Part shown: positions 18,352-25,858 of the stretch, piece by piece
How the letters are laid out: every line of letters starts with the position of its first letter
Position numbering within the stretch: the first letter of the stretch is position 1
From: Ammoniphilus sp. YIM 78166
GTDB lineage: Bacteria; Bacillota; Bacilli; Aneurinibacillales; RAOX-1
Length of the DNA stretch: 64,000 bases
Reading direction: 5' to 3'
NCBI RefSeq assembly: GCF_004522215.1
Contig: NZ_SDLR01000003.1
Coordinates: 310,001-374,000, forward strand
Translations under genes and position numbers: made by a program
The notes under the pieces: generated by a model
Told to the model about the DNA's origin: nothing
What the model saw: the letters and a program-made list of their open reading frames with translations, nothing else
Databases searched by the model: none

Positions 18352-18540
18352 ATGAACCAAATAAAGATATTCCTAAGAAACGGTTGTTTAATCGAAACGG
18401 CAACGGATAAACTTACCATAAAAAGAAATAATCTTGAACAAGTCATCGATCTCGCGTGGGAGAACATTCCTGATGGGTATCCAGTCCCGCTGCACCTTGA
18501 TTTGACGGAAATTATCGCGATTACAAGTAAAAAGCTATAA
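18352..18540 (+). CDS. Small hypothetical protein, 62 aa
   Basis: ATG with GGAGGG six bases upstream. The protein is soluble, has no cysteine or membrane motif, and I do not recognise it. It lies 39 bases after mqo on the same strand and ahead of a clear terminator, so it is probably co-transcribed. Its composition (beta-strand-like N-terminus, then a short helix and an acidic LDLTEII stretch) suggests a small folded protein. Confidence 0.55.
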   Translation: MNQIKIFLRNGCLIETATDKLTIKRNNLEQVIDLAWENIPDGYPVPLHLDLTEIIAITSKKL

Positions 18541-18556
18541 AAGTGCCTAACGTTAA

Positions 18557-18596
18557 AGGCTGTTCTCCTGCGGGGAAACAGCCTTTTCTTTTTCCT
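18557..18596 (+). terminator. Intrinsic terminator after mqo operon
   Basis: AAAGGCTGTT pairs with AAACAGCCTTT around CTCCTGCGGGG, followed by TCTTTTTCC. Confidence 0.85.
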
Positions 18597-18632
18597 TGAA
18601 CTCCTATAACAATAACAATATAATTAAATTCA

Positions 18633-18672
18633 ACAATATTTTATTGTAAAACGATAAATACTATGTTATAGT
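18633..18672 (+). promoter_or_regulatory. Promoter and probable operator of the DUF2975/YozG-like operon
   Basis: TTGTAA (18644-18649) and TATAGT (18667-18672) are 17 bases apart, a good sigma-A promoter. A perfect inverted repeat ACAATA-TTT-TATTGT at 18633-18647 overlaps the -35 box, as expected for a repressor site. The XRE-type protein encoded at 19193 is the obvious candidate to bind it. Confidence 0.6.
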
Positions 18673-18702
18673 CAAATTGACAAAAAAAGTGAGGTGTTTA
18701 TT

Positions 18703-19182
18703 ATGAATCGAGGAACAACATTCTTCCTAAGGCTGGCTGTTATCCTTATGGGAATTCCAGTTCTTGCCTTGTGTATATTTTTGGTGCCTAGGATAGCAGT
18801 TATAGTAGCAGATTTTTTAGAGGTTGCTTATTTAAAATATCTCGTTTTCATCGTCTTTTATGGAGCGGCGATCCCTTTTTACTTTGCTCTCTATCAAGCT
18901 TTTAAACTTTTAAGCTATATTGATCAAAATAAAGCATTCTCCGAATTATCTGTAAAAGCTTTAATGAAAATTAAATACTGTGCCATTACAATCTGTAGTT
19001 TGCATGTACTAGGTTTGCCGCTCTTCTATCTCATGGCGGATAAAGACGACGCCCCAGGACTCATATTCATCGGAATGGTGGTACCTTTTGCTTCCATGGT
19101 GATCGCCGTCTTTGCTGCAGTGCTCCAAAGACTATTAGAGGAAGCTATCAAAATAAAAACAGAAAATGATTTAACGGTCTGA
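18703..19182 (+). CDS. DUF2975-family membrane protein
   Basis: A 159-residue protein with four hydrophobic helices (about 8-30, 43-64, 90-108 and 117-142), the layout of DUF2975. In Bacillales these genes usually precede a tiny XRE regulator, exactly as here. The ATG at 18703 has GAGGTG six bases upstream. The function is unknown; the coupled regulator and possible operator suggest a self-controlled membrane unit. Confidence 0.75.
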   Translation: MNRGTTFFLRLAVILMGIPVLALCIFLVPRIAVIVADFLEVAYLKYLVFIVFYGAAIPFYFALYQAFKLLSYIDQNKAFSELSVKALMKIKYCAITICSLHVLGLPLFYLMADKDDAPGLIFIGMVVPFASMVIAVFAAVLQRLLEEAIKIKTENDLTV

Positions 19183-19192
19183 GGTGATTAAT

Positions 19193-19414
19193 ATGGCGAT
19201 TATCATTAATATTGATGTAATGTTGGCTAAACGGAAGATGAGCGTAACCGAGCTTTCGGAGAGGGTTGGAATTACGATGGCTAATCTTTCTATATTGAAA
19301 AATGGAAAGGCGAAGGCCATTCGACTATCAACGTTGGAGGCCATTTGCAAAGCGTTAGAATGCCAACCTGGAGATATTTTAGAGTATAAAAAGGATGAAG
19401 AAGGGGAGGTATAA
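19193..19414 (+). CDS. YozG-like XRE-family HTH regulator
   Basis: A 73-residue single-domain Cro/C1-type DNA-binding protein. The helix-turn-helix runs through MSVTELSERVGITMANLSIL (residues 14-33), followed by STLEAICKALECQPGDILEY. It follows the DUF2975 gene by ten bases with its own GAGGTG site. This type of small regulator is a regular partner of DUF2975 proteins in Bacillus (YozG). It probably represses its own operon at the palindrome near 18633. Confidence 0.85.
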   Translation: MAIIINIDVMLAKRKMSVTELSERVGITMANLSILKNGKAKAIRLSTLEAICKALECQPGDILEYKKDEEGEV

Positions 19415-19416
19415 CC

Positions 19417-20661
19417 TTGGAGCATAACCTTCCGATCATTGAAAATATGGCTAACCCCCGAGAGCTGGAGAGAATGTTTCGAAAGGAACCAGAAGCTTTT
19501 AAAAAGTCATTCTTACAGGCCTGGCAACAAAACCCGGATTCACAGGTTCTGGCTGTTTGGTATGAGAGATTGAATTTTAAGGAGACGGACCATACGGAAA
19601 AAGCTTCCTTCTTTCAAAAGGATTTCTTGTTTATGGGAATTATAGCCATTCTAGCTGGGATATGTACCAGGATCATTTTCCATTTTGTCGAACAGCAAGC
19701 GATAGCCCCGATTAACCTTGTTTTTGGGATCATTCCCTTTATAGCCGCCTATTTTGTATACCATAATACCCCAAGAAAACAGGTACTTTATACCCTGGGA
19801 TTGTTCTTCGTCATCTCCGGATTTTATCTTAATATGCTGCCACTAGAGGAGAAAGACAGTATTATCCTGGCTTATCTGCACCTTCCGATCTTCTTATGGG
19901 TATTAGTAGGGCTTGCCTTCACTGGAAATGAATATGGGAAGGGTAGCTCCAGATTAGCCTATCTTAAATTTAATGGGGAATTTTGCATCCTCTACGCCAG
20001 CATGGCCATCAGCGGAATGCTGCTGACCGCCTTAACCATGCAGTTATTTACCTTTGTAGGCATGGATATCTCTGAATTCTATTTTAAAAATGTCGTTTTA
20101 TTTGGTGCTGCCGCACTGGCTATTGTAGCAACCTACCTGGTATCAAGGAACCTTAAACGTTCTAAAAATATTGCACCATTGATAGCCAAAATTTTTAGTC
20201 CACTTGTATTGGCCACCTTGTTGGTTTATCTCATAACGGTTGTTTGGGTCGGAAAAAATCCATTCTTTGACCGTGATTTCCTCCTATCCTTCAACGGAAT
20301 ACTTCTAAGTGTTTTGGCCGTCACGATTTTTTCCATTACCGAAAGTGGGAAATACGAGAAAAAGACCATTTCCGATTATATCAATGTTGCCCTGATTGTT
20401 CTTGCTCTTATCATTGACAGTGTAGCTCTATCCGCCATCGTGTTTAGGCTGTCTTCTTATGGGATTACACCCAACCGGCTTGCTGTATTAGGGGTAAACA
20501 TCCTGATCTGGGCCAATCTCATGTGGATTATGCTTTCCTATAGACATTTTCTACAAAACAAAACCGGACCTTCATCCGTCCAAGATGCCGTTACGAAGTA
20601 TTTGCCGATCTATGGACTTTGGGCAGCTTTCGTTGCGTTTGTTTTTCCAATCATTTTTTAG
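19417..20661 (+). CDS. Large membrane protein, DUF4153-like
   Basis: A 414-residue protein with a soluble N-terminus of about 60 residues and then about eleven hydrophobic helices. The late segment RLSSYGITPNRLAVLGVNIL resembles the C-terminal signature of DUF4153-type membrane proteins, which have no assigned function. TTG start with GGGGAGG seven bases upstream, two bases after the YozG-like gene. It closes the DUF2975 operon and is probably repressed together with it. Confidence 0.55.
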   Translation: MEHNLPIIENMANPRELERMFRKEPEAFKKSFLQAWQQNPDSQVLAVWYERLNFKETDHTEKASFFQKDFLFMGIIAILAGICTRIIFHFVEQQAIAPINLVFGIIPFIAAYFVYHNTPRKQVLYTLGLFFVISGFYLNMLPLEEKDSIILAYLHLPIFLWVLVGLAFTGNEYGKGSSRLAYLKFNGEFCILYASMAISGMLLTALTMQLFTFVGMDISEFYFKNVVLFGAAALAIVATYLVSRNLKRSKNIAPLIAKIFSPLVLATLLVYLITVVWVGKNPFFDRDFLLSFNGILLSVLAVTIFSITESGKYEKKTISDYINVALIVLALIIDSVALSAIVFRLSSYGITPNRLAVLGVNILIWANLMWIMLSYRHFLQNKTGPSSVQDAVTKYLPIYGLWAAFVAFVFPIIF

Positions 20662-20698
20662 TAAAAGGCTCACCGTCTCACACGTTGTGTAGGGGTAT

Positions 20699-20956
20699 AA
20701 AGTCCATTTATCCGAAAAAATCAGAGGAAAAAAAGCATAATAAGTGGAGAATCGACAACTAAAGCTTCAATATAGCTTGTAAATTTGGCTTTCAGAGCTA
20801 ATAGTTGGATTTTTTCCACCTACAAAATGAAATCCTACGCTATTTTAATCAATAGGTGGAAAATTTCCATCCATTTATTCTTGCTTCCATCCTAGATGTT
20901 TACTATCAGTGGACTTTTGCTGATTTTGTCTTTAGAAATACCCTGTAGGGGGTATG
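20699..20956. repeat. Intergenic palindrome element, copy A
   Basis: About 258 bp with short palindromes of the GTGGA-n-TTTCCA kind near 20700, 20742, 20803, 20855 and 20907. It is homologous along its length to copy B at 55356-55603: both contain TATCCGAAAAAA, the 16-mer AGAGCTAATAGTTGGA, AATAGGTGGA and TAGGGGGTAT in the same order. Nothing in it codes for protein. The rest of the gene-free stretch up to 21131 has one inverted repeat CCAAC/GTTGG near 20969 and no gene I can support. Confidence 0.8.
20938..20955. promoter_or_regulatory. CsoR-type operator-like pseudo-palindrome
   Basis: ATACCC-TGTAGG-GGGTAT closes element A. It has the G-tract, ATA/TAT-flanked form of sites bound by CsoR-family copper or persulfide sensors. 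The same site recurs at the same place in copy B (55585). No copper gene is adjacent, so function is a guess. Confidence 0.35.
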
Positions 20957-21131
20957 TTTAGCTTTCCAACCTAACAGTTGGGAGAAGTTCTGTTTCCTTG
21001 CTTGCACCTCTACACGGAACCCGTTATTAACCGTCTTTTTTAATTGGCGCCCAATAAGAAAGATCGCGGGAAGTGACAAAGCCATCAAGCTATGGCAAAA
21101 TGGTGAGGTTAGATAGGGGGAGAGACTTACG

Positions 21132-21839
21132 ATGAAACCATATAGATCTTTACTTTTTGATATTGATAATACACTGTTAGATTTTAACGCAACGGAAAAA
21201 CAAGCCTTAAAACGGCTATTTGATAACCAGAATATATCCTTAACTGTGGAAATGGAAGAAGAGTATAAAAAAATTAATCACTTTCTTTGGAGATGCTTTG
21301 AAGAAGGAAAGCTTTCGCGGGAAGAGGTTGTGAATACGCGCTTTTCCCTTTTATTTAAGGAGCACGGCAAAGAGGTTGACGGAATGCTCCTAGAAAAGAA
21401 TTACCGTACCTATTTAGAAGAAGGACACCATCTTGTACAAGGTGCGCTTGAACTAGTCACCAGCTTGCAAGATCATTATGAGTTATTTATTGTGACCAAT
21501 GGAGTTTCCCAGACGCAGTTTAAGCGACTAGAGGCATCAGGATTATTGCCGCTGTTTAGGGAGGTCTTTGTTTCAGAAGACACAGGTTACCAAAAGCCGA
21601 TGAAAGAATTCTTTGATTATGTCTTTGCTAGAATTTCTAATTTCTCCGCGGGACATGCGCTGATAATAGGAGATTCTCTAAGTGCGGATATCAAAGGAGG
21701 GCAGCTTGCTGGTTTAGACACATGTTGGTTTAATCCCGAGGGAACACCTAACCATACGGCAATCGAGCCAACTTATCAGATTCAAACGTTAGACGAGCTT
21801 CATTCCATCTTAAATGGGTCGTTAACCGGTAAGCCATGA
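21132..21839 (+). CDS. HAD-superfamily phosphatase, YjjG/YfnB type
   Basis: A 235-residue cytoplasmic hydrolase. Motif I is DIDNTLLDF (residues 10-18), motif II the T of IVTNG, motif III the Lys of TGYQKP, and motif IV GDSLSADIKGG. It matches the YjjG group of pyrimidine nucleotide phosphatases, which hydrolyse dUMP/dTMP-like and non-canonical nucleotides. The gene follows a GGGGGAGAG ribosome site and overlaps the next gene by 4 bases (ATGA). Confidence 0.85.
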   Translation: MKPYRSLLFDIDNTLLDFNATEKQALKRLFDNQNISLTVEMEEEYKKINHFLWRCFEEGKLSREEVVNTRFSLLFKEHGKEVDGMLLEKNYRTYLEEGHHLVQGALELVTSLQDHYELFIVTNGVSQTQFKRLEASGLLPLFREVFVSEDTGYQKPMKEFFDYVFARISNFSAGHALIIGDSLSADIKGGQLAGLDTCWFNPEGTPNHTAIEPTYQIQTLDELHSILNGSLTGKP

Positions 21840-22531
21840 GGAAAATCGTTATATTTTGCATCGTATTCCTAGCTCTAGGTCTTCTTCTATACGGCTCCTA
21901 TAAGCTCATGAATGCGCGAACTTATCAGGTATTTGGCGAGTTGGTTTATCGTGTGGAAACCGAACAAAAGCGTGTGGCTTTAACCTTTGATGACGGGCCT
22001 ACACCGAATGTGGAAAGTCTATTGCCCCTTCTTGATCAATATAACGCAAAAGCTACTTTTTTCTTAATCGGGAAAGAACTAGAGAATCATCTTCAGTTGG
22101 GTAAGGACATCGTAGCAGCGGGGCATCAATTAGGCAATCACACCTATTCCCACAACCGCATGGTGTTAAAAAGTCCTTCGTTTATCAAAGATGAAATAGA
22201 GAAAACCAATGTCCTCATTCGCCAAGCAGGGTATCATGGTCGAATCAATTTTCGCCCCCCGAACGGAAAAAAGCTGATAGGACTTCCCTATTATTTAAAG
22301 GGTCAGAATATGCGTACGGTGATGTGGGACCTTGAACCCGACACGTACTTTACTTCTGTCGCTGATAAGGTGGACTATGTGAGTACAAATGTGAAGCCTG
22401 GGTCTATTATTTTGCTACATCCTATGTACGATAGCACGGGAAATGAGTTGAAAGTCATAGAGGGGATATTAGAAAGCTTGACGGAAAAAGGATTTGAATT
22501 TGTCACGGTAGAAGAGTTGATTAGGCAGTAG
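21836..22531 (+). CDS. Polysaccharide deacetylase (NodB homology)
   Basis: A 231-residue protein with an N-terminal membrane anchor (residues 4-24), so it acts outside the membrane on peptidoglycan or another N-acetylated glycan. NodB motifs are present: TFDDGP (catalytic base and metal Asp), the HTYSH zinc pair near residue 102-106, FRPPNG, and IILLHP near the end. The late Asp and His residues common to the family appear in altered context (WDLEPDTY). It overlaps the HAD gene by ATGA and is followed by a terminator. Confidence 0.85.
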   Translation: MRKIVIFCIVFLALGLLLYGSYKLMNARTYQVFGELVYRVETEQKRVALTFDDGPTPNVESLLPLLDQYNAKATFFLIGKELENHLQLGKDIVAAGHQLGNHTYSHNRMVLKSPSFIKDEIEKTNVLIRQAGYHGRINFRPPNGKKLIGLPYYLKGQNMRTVMWDLEPDTYFTSVADKVDYVSTNVKPGSIILLHPMYDSTGNELKVIEGILESLTEKGFEFVTVEELIRQ

Positions 22532-22565
22532 CAGCCATCGTTCAGGAGACGCTAGAAAAAGAGAA

Positions 22566-22603
22566 GAACCCTATCCGGCATGAAGTAGTCGGGTAGGGTT
22601 TTT
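22566..22603 (+). terminator. Intrinsic terminator after the deacetylase
   Basis: AACCCTA with inner CCGGC pairs with GTCGGG and TAGGGTT around about 8 nt, followed by TTTTT. Confidence 0.8.
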
Positions 22604-22640
22604 TCGGTAGGGACAGAAGATTTTTACAAACTTCTCATCT

Positions 22641-23060
22641 TTAAAACCCAAATGCCAGTTGTTCATCCTGATCCCTTGATTCGGATAATTGAGGTCGTTT
22701 ATGTTCAGGGACATGAGCAGGCAAATCATACGCTTCAAGTATGGAATAGACACGGTTCATAAGAGCTTCAACATAAGGGTGTGAGGGATACGCCGATTGG
22801 TATTGGTTCGTATAGGCTGTTAGAAGATCAGGTGCACATGTCTCTAATGTTTTGTAATACCAGGCTTTCACTCCTGGCTTGAGGCGCAGGACGGAGGGAA
22901 CCGCGTACATCGCTTGGTGTGCTTTAGCTTCCCGTACTAAACCTTTTAATTGGTCAGTCGAATCCGTGAGTCTAGGGAGAATGGGGGCTATAAAAATTCC
23001 GGCGGTCAGCCCGTGATTGACTAGTTGCTCCACCGTCGCCAGTCGCTTCTTTGGCAGGGG
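22641..23060 (-). pseudogene. C-terminal fragment of an SPL/Rv2578c-family radical SAM protein
   Basis: The minus frame from about 23060 to the stop at 22641 reads PLPKKRLATVEQLVNHGL, then APILPRLTDSTDQLKGLV and a final block ending DEQLAFGF, matching the C-terminal part of SplB-like/Rv2578c radical SAM proteins. The N-terminal half with the CxxxCxxC cluster is missing. Beyond about 23060 the frame stays open only because it reads through the opposite strand of the AtoE remnant. The protein cannot bind the iron-sulfur cluster, so this is a broken gene. Confidence 0.75.
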
Positions 23061-23784
23061 ATGCCGATCCTGATTGCGCTTATGGCACCTAAACAAGAGA
23101 TCAAATCTTATCAACCCGCCGAGGAAGGAAGAGCCAATCCTTCTTTTACAACGGAAAGCTCGCAAACCCCAGCAGAGAAACTAGAGAACAATCGGGTCTT
23201 AGGAACCCTGATGGGAGCAGTAGGAATCATTTATGTCATTTATGAGTTTGTGAACGGCAAAGATCTAGATTTAAATATTATTAATATTACGTTCCTAAGC
23301 GCCGGACTTTTTTTCCATCGCTCCTTGGCTAACTTTGCTCAAGCATTTAAGGATGCCGTTTCTGCGATCTCGCCCATTGTTCTGCAATTTCCTTTTTATG
23401 CCGGCATTATTGCCGTTCTTGGCAGCTCCGGAATGGGAAAAGCAATCATTGATTGGATGAGCTCGATTGCTAGTGTGGAATCTTTTTCCGTTTTTACGTA
23501 TTGGACGGCAGGATTGGTCAATATCCTCGCTCCTTCAGGAGGTGGGCAATGGGCGTTGCAAGGTCCTCTGCAAATACCGGCAGGCATGCAGTTAGGGGTA
23601 AATCCTGCTTCTATCGCCATGGCCGTTGGGGGGAGATGCTTGGACAAATTTAATTCAACCATTTTGGGCGTTGCCGATCTTAAGCGTTGTAGGGCTAAGT
23701 ATTCGTGATATCATGGGATATTGCGCCCTATTAAGTGTATGGGTGGGCGTGGTGACAAGTATACTCATCTATTTCGTTTACTAA
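23053..23784 (+). pseudogene. atoE: Short-chain fatty acid transporter AtoE, 5'-truncated and frameshifted
   Basis: From PILIALMAPKQEIKSYQ onward the plus frame matches the second half of AtoE-type short-chain fatty acid carriers, with typical segments NITFLSAGLFFHRSL and ILAPSGGGQWALQGP. The first half is missing. At about 23625-23640 (the G-run of GTTGGGGGGAGATG) the frame shifts. The true C-terminus continues in another frame as GDAWTNLIQPFWALPIL, then MGYCALLSVWVGVVTS, to the TAA at 23782-23784. Two separate lesions make this a pseudogene. It abuts the radical SAM remnant head to head. Confidence 0.85.
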
Positions 23785-23835
23785 AAAAGCTAAAGAAGGT
23801 AAGGGAGGATAAGGCCTTCTCTTCCCTTCTTTTTT

Positions 23836-24195
23836 TTACCATCTTAATTCTCTGACAATCTCACGAACCCCGATGGAGCGGATGACCTCAATGAATAATT
23901 GTTTCATTTCTGCGCTTTTCATGATCTGAACCATCGATTTTTGCATCTCTGGTGTTTTCATTAAATCAATCAGAACTTGTTGCATTTCAGGGCTTGATAA
24001 TACACTTGCCATTTGTTGTCTCATTTCCGGAGTCGACATGATCTGGATAAGAGCTTGCTGGACTTCAGGCGCCTGCATGAGTTCAGCCATCTGCTGTGAG
24101 GAAAGCTTAAGTGGTACCGGGGAAAAGTTACTCCAAGCGTTGCAGCCCGTTAAGGTAATGGAAAAGAGCAAGAGTATAGATAGAAAGATTCGCAT
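23836..24195 (-). CDS. Short GerD-like repeat lipoprotein
   Basis: A 119-residue lipoprotein: signal peptide with lipobox LTGC (Cys about 18), then a short linker and four to five repeats of about 13 residues of the form PEMQQxLIxLMxx (for example APEVQQALIQIMS, TPEMRQQMASVLS, SPEMQQVLIDLMK, TPEMQKSMVQIMK). The repeat style resembles the central part of the spore germination lipoprotein GerD, which clusters nutrient receptors, but this protein is clearly shorter and lacks the GerD tail. ATG 24195 has AAAGGAG eight bases upstream. It lies 32 bases downstream of the DUF218 gene, so the two may form one operon. Confidence 0.6.
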   Translation of the reverse strand: MRIFLSILLLFSITLTGCNAWSNFSPVPLKLSSQQMAELMQAPEVQQALIQIMSTPEMRQQMASVLSSPEMQQVLIDLMKTPEMQKSMVQIMKSAEMKQLFIEVIRSIGVREIVRELRW

Positions 24196-24227
24196 GGGTT
24201 GGACTCCTTTATATAAACTTAGTCCGG

Positions 24228-24848
24228 TTATTTTTCCCAATTGATCTCGTTGTCAATCTGCCGAAACGGAAAGCTTAATTTATACCCTATGTAAAAGAAA
24301 AGTTCCCGAAAAAAGAAGGGGGTTTGGGTCCTTATACTCTTATAGGCGGACGTTAAAGTAGGAGAGGAATAGGCTTTCATCCCTAAGTTCGTTGCCATGA
24401 CCATCGAACGCTTCATGTGGAGCGGGTCACTGACAATAGTAAAGGTTTTGAATCCTTCTTCCATGGCAATCGCAAAAGCGTATTTAAGGTTTTCTTCGGT
24501 GATAGTGGATTGGCTTTCAGTGAAAATATCCTCGGGTTTCACATGGTTTTCTAAAGCATATTGTTTCGCAACCTCGGATTCGGAAAGGGGTTCTGTGTTC
24601 TTTTTGCCGCCAGTAAAAATTAGATGTTCCACGTAACCATTTTGATAAAGCCAGATGGCATGGTTTATTCGCTCTTGAAAAACAGGGGAGGGTTTGGCAT
24701 CCCAAACGGCTGCCCCAAGAACGATAGCGGCATCTGTTTTCACCCTTTCCTGCTTGGTCCTATAATTCCAAATGTCCATGGCAGAATAGAGTATGAATAC
24801 GATCGATACCACAATAAAGACTGACATTGCTTTTTTAAGTTGAGACAT
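24228..24848 (-). CDS. DUF218/YdcF-SanA family membrane-anchored protein
   Basis: A 206-residue protein with one N-terminal helix (residues 7-27), then a DUF218 Rossmann-like domain: AAIVLGAAVWDAKPSPVF, FTGGKKNTEPLSESEVAK, FTESQSTITEENL and IVSDPLHMKRS. Relatives (SanA, YdcF, ElyC) affect the cell envelope or lipid carrier metabolism; the active site is thought to use the acidic and His residues in these loops. It is upstream of the GerD-like gene in the same direction. Confidence 0.8.
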   Translation of the reverse strand: MSQLKKAMSVFIVVSIVFILYSAMDIWNYRTKQERVKTDAAIVLGAAVWDAKPSPVFQERINHAIWLYQNGYVEHLIFTGGKKNTEPLSESEVAKQYALENHVKPEDIFTESQSTITEENLKYAFAIAMEEGFKTFTIVSDPLHMKRSMVMATNLGMKAYSSPTLTSAYKSIRTQTPFFFRELFFYIGYKLSFPFRQIDNEINWEK

Positions 24849-24863
24849 TTTATAACCACTTCC

Positions 24864-25730
24864 TTAGTAATCTGAAAACCGCTTTCGATACGTCCGTGGA
24901 GATACTCCCTCATACCGGGTGAAGCTGGAACTGAAGTAAGAAGGCTGATGGAATCCTACTTCTTCAGCAATGCGTGCAATCGGCAAATCAGTTCGCAGGA
25001 GCAGCAGCTTAGCTTGCTCCAGACGATACCGGGTGAGGTATTCAAATGGGGAACAGCCGAATTGCTTTTGCATACAGCGAGCGATATAGACCGGATGGAA
25101 ATTAAGCACTTCTCCCAGCTGATCAGCCGTTATATCTTCCTTGTAATGCTTGCGTAAATAAGCAGCCGATTGCTCCGCGACATTGCTTCCAGGTACGATT
25201 GTACTCAAATCGATGGAGGAGTTTAATAATTCAAGAACCTGCTGGAAGATCAGTTGGCGTTTCCAACGCGCCCAGTTATGATGGGACTCATGCTCTAAAT
25301 CATTAATTTGCTGCAGTTTGCTGTAAATGGCAGATGGTTGCTGAAGTCGAACAAACTGCGGGATCAGCATGGTGAAGGTTGACACCGTAAACGGATTCGT
25401 TTCCACTGGTTCTACCTGTTCCTGCATAAAGGTTTCTGTCGTTCCCCATGTTTCTGTTGTATCAAAATGGACCCAAAAGTGTCCCGTTTCCTCCTTGCAC
25501 GCTTCAGTCGGATAATGGTGTCGGTCTGGCCGAAGGATGAGAGCATGCCCTGCCGGCACCTCGTATTGCTGCTGTTCTTCTGCTATATAAAGGCAACCGC
25601 TCGACACTACCAATAAGTCAAACACGCCCAGATTTCTGCGATTCAAGTGCTTTTGACCTGGCCGAAATGTATAAAAACCGCTCGCGATATGGTAGGGCAT
25701 AGGCGGAGCCGTAAACTGAAGAATAGACAA
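24864..25730 (-). CDS. AraC-family transcriptional regulator
   Basis: A 288-residue regulator with an N-terminal cupin-like sensing domain (about 20-110, with the HALILRPDRHHY segment) and a C-terminal double helix-turn-helix (about 185-285): ITADQLGEVLNFHPVYIARC and then IARIAEEVGFHQPSYFSSSF. The TTG start has GTGGAG five bases upstream. It is divergent from the MATE pump gene across about 130 bp and is a plausible regulator of it. The inducer is unknown. Confidence 0.85.
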   Translation of the reverse strand: MSILQFTAPPMPYHIASGFYTFRPGQKHLNRRNLGVFDLLVVSSGCLYIAEEQQQYEVPAGHALILRPDRHHYPTEACKEETGHFWVHFDTTETWGTTETFMQEQVEPVETNPFTVSTFTMLIPQFVRLQQPSAIYSKLQQINDLEHESHHNWARWKRQLIFQQVLELLNSSIDLSTIVPGSNVAEQSAAYLRKHYKEDITADQLGEVLNFHPVYIARCMQKQFGCSPFEYLTRYRLEQAKLLLLRTDLPIARIAEEVGFHQPSYFSSSFTRYEGVSPRTYRKRFSDY

Positions 25731-25858
25731 GATCTCTCCACCTCGATCTCATGAAAGTTTGTATCGTGAAAGTTTTGGTTCAAATCCTAACACTTCCTCT
25801 AAAGTATAGCGTTTATAATTTGAAAAGACTAGATTGCTGCAAGCAGGAGGAATGGGAA

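Noticed and set aside
20906-21088. A 60-codon minus-strand open frame after repeat element A
   Set aside because: It has no ribosome site, partly overlaps the repeat element and its CsoR-like site, and shows no recognisable motif.
23061-23165. Extra N-terminal 35 residues of the radical SAM frame
   Set aside because: They are the antisense of the AtoE remnant, not homologous to radical SAM proteins.
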